NCBI GenBank assembly: GCA_005281725.1 | Contig: SSBO01000012.1 | Span: forward strand, 5,161,564 to 5,225,563 | Length of the DNA stretch: 64,000 nucleotides | From: Wuchereria bancrofti | Taxonomy: Eukaryota > Nematoda > Chromadorea > Rhabditida > Onchocercidae | Reading direction: 5' to 3' | In this document: piece after piece, positions 1 through 14,311 of the stretch | Layout: each line of letters opens with the position of its first letter | Position numbering within the stretch: the stretch's first letter is position 1 | The notes under the pieces: model-generated | Databases searched by the model: none | The model's input: the letters and a program-made list of their open reading frames with translations, nothing else | What the model was told of the DNA's origin: nothing | Made by a program: the position numbers and the translations under genes

Positions 1-3000
1 TCATGAATTCGACCTGGCCAATATGGAAACATTCCATTCCTCGCCCAAACAATGTCACCAATTCTAAAGCCGTTATTCTCCATCGGTGCTGCTGGGAAGT
101 TAGGCGCAATCTTAATTTCTGCTGCATGCATCTCTTGAGCACCTTCTCGCTTTTCAAACAAGTGCGAGAAATTTTCTGTTGAAGGCATGTAATTTTTCAT
201 ACTAATGGATTCATTTCCACGATCAAAGTGCTGCAAAAGAAAACGATAAGCATCAAGCATAATGCCAAAGATGATATGAGAAACTTTTGCACCATTCATG
301 TAAAACCGTGTAAATCAAATCCCGGAAGTGTACCTTACCTTCATTTCTTTAAACTGCAAAATATTACATAAAAGGTTTATACTGCTAATATTATCAATTT
401 CATACCATTAATATTACCAATCGGAAATGCAAAGAAAAATTCTTACTGCCGACCACTAATTCATTTAAGAAAATTAAAGCCTACTGGGAAACATATCATA
501 GTTAACAGGTGTGACACAACTGATGTGCAATCAATAAACAATATATTGACTTCTGCTGAAGAAGCTTAGTCACCAGATTGATGCAACAAATAACTCACAG
601 TCTTCATTTCTGTTGAAGTAGCTTTAATCATCGGTGGACATCCAGTATCTGAACGTCTTTGTGGAACTGAAGAACGAATTTTAAACACAGCTTTTTCAAT
701 TGCTGGCGGGTAACGAAGATCAGGTGCTGAACGTACTGAAGTTCGAGTGACGACGTCGGAACTATTTATAGGTGGAGAATACTGCACCTCACACTTTGGT
801 CGAACAGATGGATTCAATTCATTCCTTTTGACTGGTTTCAGCACAATTTTAATCGGAGGTCGACATGGAACATTACGTTCCATCACATTACTTCCACTTT
901 CGGTCTTACTTGAAGTAAGACAAACTTTCTCCACTATATCAAGTCCCGTTTTTTTCATTTCTGGGGAATCAAGAGACGGAACAGAGGGGCTAGCAGTAAA
1001 ATGAATAAGTGAACGATCAAGAGAAGGTATAGTAAACGGCTGCTGGCGGAAGGAATCCACGCTTGGTGGACGCGAACGACATCTGAAACAAAACCATTAG
1101 GAACAAAATGTTTAAAGTATGTGAAATAAAACACGTTAAAAACGATAGAAGCATAGAATCCATTTACGGCAACAAATGTCAGATGATCTAAACTATAGTT
1201 TGAGATGCCAAATCCTCTCCACATCTCGAAATGCTGTCCAAATGTATAGCATCTTAATCATTTGAAAACTCACTTCCGTAAAGTGCTGAATAAAACTTCG
1301 GTGGAACAACAACCATTAGAAACGTGGAAACCGCATAAACATACCCGGTTGGTGGACAAATATCGTGTTCATTGGATTGCCGAACGAATGTCATATGTAA
1401 CGAATCACTGACTGGTTTCCTTATCGAATACTCCGACGAAAAAGCCCTTCGAATTTTGTCGCTTTTGAATCGACGAGTGGAGCTACCACTAACATTTCGG
1501 ACATCTTTATTTCTAGCTGGTTCATGATTGTTGTTCGAAAGCGAGTCAACTATTCCACCGGATGCATTATTCCTTATTAGGTCCGAACTAACGCGACGAT
1601 TTTTTATCGTTACCGAAGTCGGCAGCAAGCGGTTCTCAAACAATGTGGAAAAATACAGAAAAAATATTCTAAGCGGCTGTCACAAAACAGAATAGCGCAT
1701 AAATTTTTTTTTAGCATCAACTATTAATTCAAAAAAGGTACACTTAATGAAAAAATTCTCTCGATAGCATCTTGCGTGATTCAAAAATACTACCAACAAA
1801 TATCTTCACTATCTCAGCACACTAGTCCTCAATACAGTAAAATGTTGATAGGAGGCAGTTGGGACATTTCAGAATGGGCATCTCTTTTTTAAAGTTAAGC
1901 TTCCCAGGGTTTCACTCCTTTTCAAACCATCTACCCTGAAAGTGGTTACCGTAAGGGTAAAGTGCCAATATGAAGAACATCTTTGGACCTTTCACACAAA
2001 TACACAGCATATTGATTGAACTGCGACATATTTCACAAGAACAAAGTATAAATACATCCTCATTCATCATCCGTGAAGTAATGTTTCCACAAAAGCAAAT
2101 GCATCCCAAGATTCACCAGCAAATCACTATTCACAAAAAAATTCTTCTTTGAAATCGCACACAGTTTTTGAAACACTCAGCTTACCGTTCCTGTCATTTT
2201 GATCAAAGCAGTTCTCTTCTCTGTATCGTGAGATTTGACAAAATAGCCTTATCGTAACTTACATTAAAGTTTCACTACGTTCGTAGAAAAATTAAGTAAA
2301 AAAAGAAAGACTGTAACAGATTTTAACCTTAGGATGGAAAATGAATTAAAATCAAACCAGAAATGTTTCCTTCTTATAAGAACTTATTTTCTTGCTTTAA
2401 AGTTTAAATAAACACACGCACTTACTGAAGTACATAGCAGACTTGTTCGTGCAAGTACTGGCATATCGAATAAGCAGATAAATCTACATCTTTACTAGGA
2501 AATTTGAGTCCCTTACCATCCAGTTAGTCCTAACAAAGCTTTTTATTTAAGCATTATTCACAAGAAAAGTTATCGATGAATTATAGACAGATTAAAGACT
2601 AAAAATAAACACGTAAGATTTCAATACTTGGTTCGAATTATTAAGAAGACAAAGAAATACAAATGATAAAGGATGTGCTATAAACTGGTTAGTCATAATG
2701 TCCAGAAGAATAGCCACTTGGAACTTTATGTAAAATCCGTACTTTGAAATACTTTCTTGTCTTTTATGTTTGAAACAGTATCTAACAAACAACAAATACC
2801 TTAGCATGTTTATGTGAAGGTTCAACGTTGCACAACCCTCTCGCTGAACCTGTAATTAAATTACCATTAATGAGAGACGAACTTGGGACAAATAGTTTTA
2901 GATGATACTCTACAACCCATTATATTTGAAGCTTTACAGCATGTAGTCGAAAGATTTCTAACATATTTACAATCATTCTAAGATGAAAATGTGATAATGA

Positions 3001-6000
3001 AGTTTATCAATGAAATACCACTTGAAGGCCCGGGAAGAGGGTCGTATTCTGGTTCGAATAAATCCACTCCCGCGGGAACCAAGACGCTACAGGCACCACG
3101 TGGAACATATGCTTTCCTCTTATTCCTTCTTCGTAATGGTGCTGAACTCACGGAGGCATCTGAGGAATAATCTGCTGTTTCACCGCTTAAATGTTCGTCC
3201 AACAATTCATATCCAACCTCATCAACAACTATCTGCAACGGCAATCTGTCAACCGATAGCCACTAACTCGTTTTCATTGAAAAAGACTCATTACGAAATC
3301 CCGAAACCAACCACAACTTAACATGGTGGTACGGTATCCTTTCTCGATCTAAGAACTGGAGGTTGTGCGAAGATTCCGATGATTACTAGGATACTTTTCT
3401 AGAGAATCTAAATACCTTATCGTTTTCTTCCATTCACGAAAATACCATCAATTCTTCATCTTTGTAGAACTTTTGTGGTGTCATACAAAAGATTGCTGCC
3501 CAACATACGAAATGTAAAGCAGTATGGATATCAGTACGATGTACAGCAGTGTTGCTACAAATGACAATACCTCGACTTGCAGAATCACAAAAGCATAGTG
3601 TGAAAAGATAGATAAGCGAAAATTGATGTGTTTGTTCTGTTGGCTTATTTGGCAATGGAATGAAGTAAAAATTAGATGAAAAACACATGCATTTGGAAGT
3701 TATTTAAAAATACATAAAGCAAAATACCACTAATACAATAACGATACAGGAAAAGATGAACCGACAGAAAGAAACATGCATATCAGACAGTACCACACCA
3801 AATGAAACATAACGTTTGAAAAAAAGGTTCCTATAGAAATAAACTATGAAAAGAGTAAATCGACTTTTTTTTAATGCAAATTTTAGTTCGTAAAAATGAA
3901 GAAATTCCAAGCGGTAAGCAAGATCTTCAAAGTTTGGGGAGTTCGGCAGAGCACAAGAAAGATTAGCGAATTCCAAGGGAAAAAAAAATTGCGTAATAGA
4001 AAAAAAAATAAGAACTCGTCGATACTGGTTTTCATTTTTTTTCCTAATTTCCTTTTTTTACATTGATAAAATGAAGAAACACTTTAAGCTATAAGTGACA
4101 TAAATACTTTTCAATCAGCAAATTACATCTTATTATATCTACCACGAAATCCACAACACACAACTAACAAATTAAGTCCGAGTAAAAAAAAAAACTGAAA
4201 ATTGCAGTAGAATAAATTAAAATGGCATAGGAACTACTTTTTCGAAAAAAGCAGTAACTTTGAACACCCATAGATTAGATTTAAAACTTTCATAAAGCTA
4301 TTCCGCTATCCAAACAATCAGCTTTTCACATTTCATTCTAATAGTTTCAGCAGTTGCAAGAAGTTAAAACTGATTAAAAAACTCCAAATACCCCAGGATA
4401 TTTGCATGAAAAAAGCAAAACAGTGAGAACTACAGTTAGTTTCGCTGAACTTGCTAAATTCCAATTTAATGTTTTTCATAAACACCATGCAGTTAATCAT
4501 GCACAATCATGGCATTTAATTACTTTCTTCCTGAATAATTTTAACGTCCGCTTCCAATATTAACAGCAAGGCACTCTAAAACGTAACAGTGACACACATT
4601 TCTAAATATTTCTTGATATCTATGCGATTATCAGCTAAATTATTACTTTGTCGCAAAGCTTACTCTCGTCTCCATTTTGATATATTGGTATATATGTGAC
4701 TTTTATTTTTTCCTATTGGTTTTCTTTTTCCTGTTCTTTTTTCTTTTATGCTATGCTTATTTAGTTTAATTTTTAAATAACATTTTGAAAAGATCTAAGT
4801 TTTTAGGCGATTTTATTGCTATTTATTATTTGATTAGAAAATGCACAAGGAAAACAGACCGGTTTTTCTGAGGACGGTAACTGAGCCACTATACGTTTCG
4901 TTTCTTTGGGAAATGATTGCAGTTTCCGCTGGTTGGCATTAACGAAGTGTTTGCGTGTTATCTCAAAAAACTAACGGTCATAGAATGGATTTTTTAAAGA
5001 GGAAAATTTCTAACAAATTGTCTAATTAAATGACAGTAGATATCTGAAATTTCGGATATTTTATAATACTTTCCATACATGATAAGCAGAAGAATGCTTA
5101 AAACATGAACTTGATGCAACTACATAAGGTTTTAGAATAATGCACAGTAAAGCGCTATCAATATAATAAAACTAATGGATAATGAAGATGAATTTAAATG
5201 AAGAATTAACCATTTCATTATCTGGAATCGCTTCCATACAACTGGCACAAACCATACGACCGTTTTTGCGCATGTAACTCCGAGCGCGCAGTTGAAGACC
5301 AGAAGTAGTAAATCGCTCACCAATTACAGATGTCCACTGATCAATGATAGGTGCATCCACGTATGCTTTAACTGTTTCCCGAAATCTTGACATATCCTCG
5401 CTGATGATACCCGGTGTTCCATTTGCACTACAATTAATAATCAACGGAAATTCAACCTTTGCATAGAAATATTTATTAGATAAAACTTTATCTCTCATTC
5501 CACTTCTGTCATCTTCAATGTGTAATTCGGCTGCTGATTCATCATATATCAAATACAAAAAAATGCACATTATCGCATTCCATATTATAAGAGGTTCCTA
5601 GAATTTAAGGGAAAAAATAAATAGCAAATTCAGTAATTTTTGAATGTTCGAAACGATACTGCAACACACAGCTTGAAGTTTTGTATGCAGTGCCACAAAT
5701 AAATTACCATTACTACGTGAAATAAGGTCACAACTTTGAAGCATAAATAGCACAATTAGTACAATCTTGGAGAATGGGAAAATGCTTTTTTAAATACGTA
5801 ATGCACTAACCCGTTCTCAGCAAGGAGAATACCCGTGTACTGAGTGCTTTCTTGCTTATACTGCACCACCAAAACACCAGGAGATGAGCGTACGACTTCA
5901 GCTTCAATTACCTGTGGCGTATCTGAAGTTTTTACCGAAGTTTCTGCTGAAATCATAACTAACAATAATACGAGCAACTATCGGAAGCCCAAGCGATGGA

Positions 6001-6592
6001 CTGAATAGAATGTTCGACGACTGCAAACACATGCTTCTTCTGCAGTATACTATATACACATTTCACACGTAGAGTCATAACGAAATAATTTTGATGCATC
6101 GATAAAAGCTGTGATATAAATAACATGGCGCAACCCAGAAAATCACATTCTAAGGAATAATTTTAAATTTCACAAAAAGAGATAATACAAAACATATGAA
6201 GCTTCCAGTTTTTAAGCCAGATTTCAATTGAGAACTAAATACCGAAGATATAGCGATGGAAACATGTAAGTGTAAAGACACATATCATGAACGTACCCAT
6301 AAACAGAAATTTTTTCTTAATTTGACACTGAATTTAATTTACATATATTCTCGACGAAGTAAGTACATAGCAAATACATAGTTAACTAGGTATCTCAAAG
6401 AAAATTGAAAAAACGCAAAAACTTACAAATTTTCGGGGGTACACTCGTCCCACGCTGTGTCGTCGATTGCATACGAAGACTGGCGGAGAGATTCATTTCG
6501 TAATTTTTACGATTCTGGACAATCTGATGGCGTTGTTTCTCGGTAGGTAGCGGAAATCGACCCATGCTATAACATGCCACACACTCAATCAT
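1..6592 (-). CDS. PWWP-domain chromatin protein, PWWP2A/B-like (3' partial)
   Basis: The last exon in the window (1-230) encodes IGDIVWARNGMFPYWPGRIH, the start of a PWWP domain; this fold reads methylated histone H3 tails and binds DNA. Inferred exons, high to low: 6592-6427, 5946-5811, 5505-5211, 3232-3019, a possible 23-nt exon 2849-2827, about 1634-1345, 1082-599 and 230-1 (continues outside). Phases agree at every junction, though the 5505 and 1634 acceptors are weak. An N-terminal segment (VLVVQYKQESTQYTGILL) resembles the conserved N-terminal block of vertebrate PWWP2A/B, and repeated short xPPxIK-type motifs in exon 1082-599 recall its proline-rich middle. A VCASCMEAIPDNE segment in exon 5505-5211 could be part of a zinc-binding patch. 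PWWP2 proteins associate with NuRD deacetylase; that role is inference here. Start chosen at the ATG at 6592 (MIECVACYS), with an in-frame stop just upstream; Met at 6564 is an alternative. Confidence is high for a PWWP gene, moderate for PWWP2 orthology. Confidence 0.72.
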
Positions 6593-7751
6593 TTACCTCC
6601 GTAAATAACTAACATGCACGTGAAATTCGCAACACAGGAAGTAATATCAATTACTGAACGTCGACCAGACCAAGAAGACCACCGAGGATCAGTAGCTAAC
6701 CGCTCCGCAACAAGTGTATCCACTACTAACACAACATCGAATATAAAAAATCTCACTGGCAAACTGAAGTTTTTTTTGTCGAAATAAAGAGTTTACATTC
6801 ACTTCGAGCTAAGATTTAATCAGTATAAAGCCTGAAATAAGCCTAAGCAGTATTACGCCCACTTCAGATCTAAGCGTAACTCTCCGAATGCCAAGCGATG
6901 CCCAACCCTCTAAACAAATTCAGTTTTCATTACGGGAAGATAGAAGTACAAGCACCTGCCTAACTTGACGATTGCCAAGTCATGTGCCCGCCGTCATCAC
7001 AAAAACATTTTCTAAATCTATCAGCTCATATCAAATTGTAATTGGTCTACTTCCTTAGTGGTTTCTCGATGTTTTCACCTCACCATTTAAAAAAGACTCC
7101 TGTTACAACAGATGTGTTACAAATTCGCTAAAAATATGTTATGAGTCTCAGCATCTCAAACTATAGCATTTATAGAGAATGAGATTATATAAAAATTAAA
7201 TGTACAGAACAATGTCTTCGGAAAAATTAAGACTCACTACTTCTCGAAAAAAAAATTGAGACAAAACAACCACACAAGAACAGTTAATAGAAAACAATAT
7301 AGAACTGCACCAGTTATCGTTCATATTAAGCAAATTTCACATCCCACGAGCATGCGCCAAATATTAAAATTTGCTTAAAATGACACAACAGATTAAACTC
7401 TTCGAATCCCGAGTGTGCTTTTGGAGCAAAATATTTACATACTCAAATTTATCAAATGAATCATATGAAAGGCAACAAGCAAAACATTCTTTTCACACTA
7501 AGTTAAATTTCGAATTTAGTGATAATGAGTAGTCTGTGAATGAAACTATGAACAACGACTGTACCTGAATAATCACTGTTTAAATAGAAAAATTTGAAAG
7601 AGTATACCAGTGTGTTGCAGCTGCTACGACTGAGATCAGTCACTAGCACAAAGTTGTTAAGTAATATGGAATATCCCTGACACGATCCATAAACACATCC
7701 TGTACATGGAGGATAAAAGTGCAAAACGATTAATACATTTTGTAAAATGAT

Positions 7752-7775
7752 AAGGGGAGGGGGAGAGAGGGGAGG
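7752..7775 (+). repeat. Purine-only G-rich tract
   Basis: AAGGGGAGGGGGAGAGAGGG followed by GAGG, an uninterrupted purine run in otherwise AT-rich intergenic DNA. It has G-runs of four, five and four and could form a quadruplex or triplex. No gene is attached to it. Confidence 0.7.
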
Positions 7776-9574
7776 TATACAGATTTCTGCATAGAAAAGA
7801 AGTTCGCACTAGGCTCAGTGCTGATATGACAGTATCAGATTCTGCATCGCTTTCCACCTGTTCCTTTACTATCGAAGCTCTTATACTTTGTTGCAGTTCT
7901 CATTTCAATCAGAGTCAATATTACCCAATATCACCCCCTTCAGTTACTTCCGCTGTTCTGGAAAATTTTCTTCCAAAAACAGCATGAAGTGGTTTTCATC
8001 TTCAGATGCATTAATAGTAACGCGTAATTTTTCCTCTTTGTACTGTTATAGCTATTCATACCAAAAAGACACAGAAAAGGGAAACAATGCAACTTTTACA
8101 GTGACAGTCCCAGCTTCGATCCACACTGGAAATGGCATAAAAATAATGGTTATTAAATTCACCTGCAATTTACCACCAATTTATTAAGGTACATGGCGAG
8201 CCATGTAAGAACATTGATAAAATGGAAACTGTGAGATTTTTAGAACATTGATTTTCACCACCTCTGGTTCGGTAATCAGTAGCATTAAATATAACTAATA
8301 GAAATGAATCAGGCCAGAACAGAAGTACGGATTTGTACAGCTTAACGATTTGTCACGTCTTTATGCACTTATCGAACTTTAATTCAATCTACAGCTGGAA
8401 AGCATGCGACCAGGAGAAGATGAATGACATCCTTCGCCATATATCTCTTGAGACGCAAAAAAAAAAAAAAAAAACAAAGCGATCTGGAAAACATCGAAAT
8501 GTTATGACCATAAATATTTCCCCCAGAAAGTAAAGATCTGAACTACCTGAAGGTAGCATTCCCTATCTTACCATGAGTTGTCGCCATAACCGAGTTTTCG
8601 AAAACTGAAAAGCTAAAAACAAACGATCGAAATAAATTCGAAAAGGTACTCATCAAATATATCTTTCATTTTCAGTAACTCATTTTACGGATAAAAATAA
8701 TTCGACTAATACACAAATAACTACTCATTCTTAAAAATGAATCAGCAGCATATTGTTCACGTCCAGAAATTATACTAACACCTCAAGCATTTACGTTTTG
8801 CTACCAAGTTCCTTACTGCAATATCTGTAAGCATTACCTCATATGCACAATTTCTGTTTAAATAACTTTACACAAATATTAAGATAGGAAGGTTAGTGCT
8901 ACAAATAAATATTAAGATAGAAAGGCGGCAAGAAAACGAGAAATTTCTGAAGTTTCTAAAGCATATTGAGAAAAAACAAGACTGATTCAATTCCCACAAC
9001 AAGCAAGCAACCTACTTTCCACAACAATTTGCGATTATCAATGACTCAAAATACATAACCGGACCTTGCTTTATGCCGATTGTAAAGAGAGTGATGAAAA
9101 CGCGAAGCCCGAATTAAGGACTTAGCACTACCCGACAATACAGAATAAAGCAAGAACCTGTAGTACATAATCCGATTCAAAAGATCTAAATACTCCAGCA
9201 TCTGCTTCTCAGGAAACAATGGCTTACAGCCAAAAAAGGTCTAGTAATTTGAATCGAAATAACGCTATCCACCATCATCTCAAAGAATGAAAACAAATTT
9301 CCCGCTTTGGTTCGTCTATACCTAACAAAAAGACCCCAACTCCTACACGAAACAGTCATGACCGTACCGCTGATTCTGCACAACGACTCAGTCAGTGAGA
9401 TTTAAAAATATTTTTGCTTTCTTTATTGCAAACAGCAACTTGCCATTTAAGACGTAGTGACAACAACCTATAAGTAGTAGTAAAGCTTATGTTCAGAACC
9501 AAAACGATATCGCAATTTGATGCATGATGCAATCGCATCTGAGCAGAACAGCTACTCGTATACATATACATATT

Positions 9575-9580
9575 TTTATT
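9575..9580 (-). terminator. Possible polyadenylation signal of NDUFS2
   Basis: The plus-strand TTTATT reads AATAAA on the minus strand, about 360 bases after the NDUFS2 stop codon. It is the nearest canonical hexamer I found, but the distance is long for a nematode 3' UTR, so a variant signal nearer the stop is also possible. Confidence 0.3.
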
Positions 9581-9941
9581 AACATTTTAGAAAATTATAC
9601 TGATGTACAGGTAAGTTCCACTTTTTCTTATACATTACATACAAAATTAAAATAAAATTACCCCATGCAAAATAATAACTAGCACAGGCAGTTTAGATTC
9701 ATCTTCGAGATCATATTGAAAACAAAGCGCTATAATAATAAAGGAACAAATTAATGAACCATTGCCTACATAACAATATCGCATATTAATCCTTTTTACA
9801 GAGAACCAATGTTAGCAGTAAGCAATACTCAACCACGTAAATGCATGTTAGAAGCATCATCAAACACAAAAATAAACATGAAAAATAAAAAATAGAATCC
9901 ATGAATCAGTGTTTTAGAAATCTAGATTCAACTTCCGACGT

Positions 9942-12900
9942 TTAACGATCTATTTCACCAAAAACAATATCCATTGTACCAATAACTGCAACTACGTCAG
10001 AAATCAAACTCATATGTGTTAAATCGTGTAAACCAGCCAAATGCGCAAATCTGCAATATTCGAATCAATTTTACTTCAAAATAAGCAGAGTTCATACGAT
10101 CCAAGACTTTATGCTTGATTATTCTATTAAAAACGCGTTCTCATTCAAGTTTTAAACTCATGTTAAACTAACATCAACTTCATTTATAATTTTATGTTAA
10201 ACTGAGACTAACTTTATGTTCAACGAAGATTAGTTTAGCTTACGTTAAACTGGTATTAAGTCCCTAAGAATTTTGCTATTTAGTCAAATTAAATTGTATA
10301 ACAAAATAAGTAAGTAAATTTATAAGAAAAAATGAAACATTGATAAAGTCTTATATTTATTATTCTAAAAGGTAAAACCTTATAAGCCAAGTAGATCTAA
10401 TCTCCACGAAGTGTCGGTTAAGATGGTAACGAAAAGAATCCTCGCAACTTTTTTCATTAATGTAAATAAATCTATCCAGTGGAACTATACGAAAATTGTA
10501 AAACTAAACATTTACAAAGCATGATGAACAATTTACCCTTTTCCTTTGCTAAAAAAACAGCCTCATTTAAATGTTCCCTCCCGCAAAAATCTTAGTTCTT
10601 TTGAAGATTCTTCATAGTTCCTTTGAGAAATCTTCCTAATCTCTCTGCTATCAGTCTTTTACTGCCTCATAGCTTTTTCCAATAAGTAAATTGAGATAAT
10701 TACTCCTGTAAATCTACAAGTAACGTACTGTCGGAGACGAATAGCAAGGTTTAAAGCTAACAGTTTACACTACCAAACAAAAAAGAAAAATAAGCAAAAA
10801 TGGTTTACCCCGGCCCTCGGATAAAGCATCGATACGGCTTTGATGTCCCATCTGCAACTACATAAGTACCGTACTCACCGTTCGGAGCTTCTATAGGAAC
10901 ATAACAGCTGCCCGGTGGTACTTGATAGCCTTCAGAGAAGAATTTAAAATGATGTATGAGCGACTCCATGCTGTTCTACAAATATTTCCAAATATACTCC
11001 TAGCCATGCGGAAACAAATCATACTTCAGTTTCAATATAAAAGAAAGGATCTGATAGTTTCTTAACCTTCATTTCTTCTCGTTTCGGTGGCACAACCTTA
11101 TGATCGTCTATTTTAATTTCTCCTGGAGGCATTTTGTTCAAACAATCTAGTACAATCCTTAAACTTTGACGCATTTCTTCTAGCCGACAGAGGTACCTAA
11201 AAATATAAAAATTACAACATAAAATTGGATTAAAAAATTCAGCAGTGATATGCATAGATACCTATATTAACCAGAAGGAAGTCACAACAAACCATATACT
11301 TTTCTTGCTCATTGCCTACCGATCATAACAGTCGCCCTTTGTTCCAACAGGAACATCGAACTCGATCTGATCGTAAACTTCATAGGGTTGTGCTTTCCTC
11401 ACATCGTACTTAACTCCGGATGCACGTAGCATAACTCCCGAAAAACCCAAGCTTTGTGCATCTGCTGCGGATATCAAGCCAATATCACGTGTACGACTCT
11501 ACAGTCGAAAAACAAAAGAAAGAAAAACAAATGTTCCACACAATTAATGATAAACATTTAAGTTTTGCCTTCAGTGGGCACCGCTTTAATAAAAAATAAG
11601 CTAAATTAGCTTTTGAATAAATCATTGAAATTTCTGAGTTCTTTAAAATTAAATCTGACCAAACTTACAAGTGGAAGTCTATTGAGTGTATCATATACTT
11701 CACATCAAAAAATTTCATCCATTTTATTAAACAAAAGAACCTGCCAAAGTCGATTTTCGGTAAGCATATCTTCCATAGCATCAATGCGTTGTGGAAACTG
11801 GATGGTCCAATCATATATGTCGTCTAACAGACCCAGTGGCAAGTCCCACGCCACTCCACCCGGTCTTATATAATTCACATGCATTCTTGCTCCTGAGACT
11901 CTCTCACTGAAATCAAGCTTGTAGGATGTCTTATCATCAATCATGACACTGGCGGTAAAAAAGAAAAAAAAATTAAATAGAAACGAAAAACAGCATCTCT
12001 AAGGTTGGTTATGAGTAGTTGACTGGACTCCAACAGGTAAGGAATACTATCTTAATTTTTTGTGACAGATCAAAAGCGTTAGTATGCATCACACTACAGA
12101 ATACAATAGGAAGATGAATGCATCAATTACTTTCTAAACGAAGCCAATTGAATATTTCTTGACACGCTCGATGTAAAAAACGAGTCTAAGCCTCGAGATG
12201 CTACTAAGATTTTTCGGAGCATTTAAAGAGCAACAGAACGCAAGATGCATTAGTTTATCGTTAAAAGAAAGTAGCCTAAGAAAATTACTGCGAGGTGCTT
12301 CGTTAAAAAATGACATTTCTGGCATAACAATGTCATAAAATTGTTTGTCTAATAGTTATTTATAATCAGTATAATGCACTTTCTAACTTAGCTTTTACTA
12401 TCAAATCCACCTCAGCGGTCATGCTAGGAGCTTTAAACTACAGCTTTTTCACGAGAAGACGAGAAAGAAAACTGGAGCAGATTCAAGAGTTGAGAAATGA
12501 CTGCATTAACTGCAGAATTTCAAACTTATACTATCTTTTTGTTAGTATAAGAGATGTGCTCAAGGACACCTGAAATGAAATTACAGTTTAGTTCAGACCA
12601 AGTTTACTAAAATAACATAGGATTAGTTTTGATAACTATCGTATCAAAAAATTGCAGATTACAAAAACCTTGACTTCACAAAAGGATGAAAATCACTCTA
12701 AGGGTGAGAATGTGACAAACTGATACAAACTGATTAGAAGAACATACAACAAATATTTTTTAATATTAATCAACAATGTCAGCTCTGTAAGAGAGATATA
12801 ATTATTGAAATTGAAAAGTCAAGAAATCATAAAAAGTTCTGAACCTATTTCAGTTACCTCAGTTTCAAACTTACCAATAGCAGGTAGATCTAGCATTAAT

Positions 12901-14306
12901 CCATACGTAATGCTATCTACCATTATTGGTATTGGAAAAACCAAGACATTCTTTTTAAAATCCCACACCAGAAACTCTATAACGGAGCATTACAAAACCG
13001 ATAACGTGAAAGAAACAAATTGCATCCACAGTTTCAAGTATATGGGGATGACGTAAGCAAATTAGTAACTACTAGAAGAAGGAGGATAGCGTGACGGAAG
13101 TGGCAGGACACAAGACCATTCCAGAACAACTTAAAAACTATAAATCTTCAACTGGTAAGCTAAGTAACTTATATCACTGCATTCGAGATAAAAAAAGACA
13201 GAAAAAATGGAAATGCTGTGGATGAGACATGTCATTCGCTTCGCCGACAAACGAATCGTCAGTCTTTAATATTAAAAAACCTATGCAATGAAAGTAGCTA
13301 TCAAAACTGAGTTTGCAAAAAAAAAACCAAAAAGTCATTTACTTGAATTCGAACAGTTTTTCGCGTTCTTCAAACATCCAGAATAAAGGCGTCATAGCGC
13401 CAATATCCAGTGCATGGGTCACAATACTAAATGCGTGATTTGCAAGACGATTTAATTCAGCAAATAATGCTGCAAAAATTTAAGCTATTACAAACAGCAA
13501 ATACCATGAATTTCTGTAAACTGGGAAAGAACTCACTGCGAATCCATTTAGCTCGAAGAGGTATTTCAATCCCCAACAATTTTTCAACAGCTAGTGCAAA
13601 GCCCTGTTCATTTGTGAGCATCGTTATATAATCCAAACGATCAAAATATGGAAGAGCTTGAGTGTACGTCTTGTATTCAATCAATTTTTCTGTGGCACGA
13701 TGAAGTAACCCAACGTGAGGTACTGCCTTCATAACCATCTGTAAGAAACAAATATACATACACGATGAATAACCATGCTGTAATGAACTATAGAAAAAAG
13801 AACATAAAATAATAAACGAACCTCATTATCTAATTCTAAAATCAATCGCAGCACACCATGAGCTGCTGGATGCTGAGGACCGAAGTTCAAAAGATAATAA
13901 TGCAGAGGTTTTTCATGAAAATCTGCAATATCTGACATTCTGGGTCTTCTGCAATAATTTTCTAATATCTCGCTCGTCCCAACATGTTTCTCATATTCAG
14001 TCGTCTTTGCTGCCCAAATATGACCGACCACACTTGCCTTCTGAACCATCTATTAATTAGCTTTTCTGCTTGATACAATACAATTTAGATATGGTAATAT
14101 AGAGTTTATTTTAAAAATGTTTGTTATGTTAGCTAGCACATACAAGTATATTATTGATAAAAACATACTTTAAATTCGTGATGAAACTTTGCATCTGGAA
14201 ACCACAACGTGTGGGAATGACGGACGCTTTGTCCTATAGCAGAAAGCATACTAGATCTCAGCGCAAATGACAATAGAGATACAGAAGAGGAACGAACAAA
14301 AGCCAT
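9942..14306 (-). CDS. NDUFS2: NADH:ubiquinone oxidoreductase 49 kDa subunit (complex I, mitochondrial)
   Basis: Core subunit of the complex I peripheral arm that forms, with PSST/NDUFS7, the ubiquinone pocket in the mitochondrial matrix arm. Nine exons: 14306-14169, 14049-13822, 13738-13537, 13469-13343, 11906-11741, 11498-11320, 11196-11067, 10975-10809, 10050-9942. They sum to 1446 nt (481 aa), against 463 aa in human. Residues 1 to about 32 ([20 protein letters not shown]...) are a Ser/Arg-rich, acid-free mitochondrial presequence. Family landmarks in order: [20 protein letters not shown] (about 101-120, quinone-site His), [58 protein letters not shown], and the C-terminal DIVFGEIDR. No domain is missing. 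This is the single-copy homologue of C. elegans gas-1. All junctions use GT-AG and keep frame. The 1.4 kb intron 11907-13342 is the largest. Start set at the first ATG, five bases after a TTTTTAG acceptor likely used for trans-splicing. Confidence 0.96.
10150..10260. repeat. Degenerate TTAAACT-type repeats in NDUFS2 last intron
   Basis: The motif TGTTAAACT or ATGTTCAAC recurs about four times (near 10160, 10193, 10217 and 10243), with further related AACT/AACATC elements between. It looks like a decayed short tandem repeat inside the last NDUFS2 intron. No function is visible. Confidence 0.4.
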
Positions 14307-14311
14307 GTCTG

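Larger units (their letters stand above)
6593..9941. other. Intergenic region between PWWP gene and NDUFS2
   Basis: No convincing gene. It should contain the promoter of the minus-strand PWWP gene and the 3' UTR of NDUFS2. Visible features are a purine tract at 7752-7775, an imperfect 19-20 base direct repeat at 8873-8892 and 8907-8925, an A run near 8458-8474, and a possible minus-strand AATAAA at 9575-9580. One short minus-strand open stretch near 7740-7890 has coding-like composition but no good splice partners. Confidence 0.5.

Noticed and set aside
3040..3070. GGTTCGAAT sequence resembling a tRNA B box
   Set aside because: It lies inside a coding exon of the PWWP gene and no cloverleaf surrounds it.
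7741..7890. Minus-strand frame with coding-like composition (KEQVESDAESDTVISALS)
   Set aside because: No good acceptor or donor, no phase-compatible partner with the PWWP gene, and the frame runs on into the complement of the purine tract. Possible missed upstream exon but not supportable.
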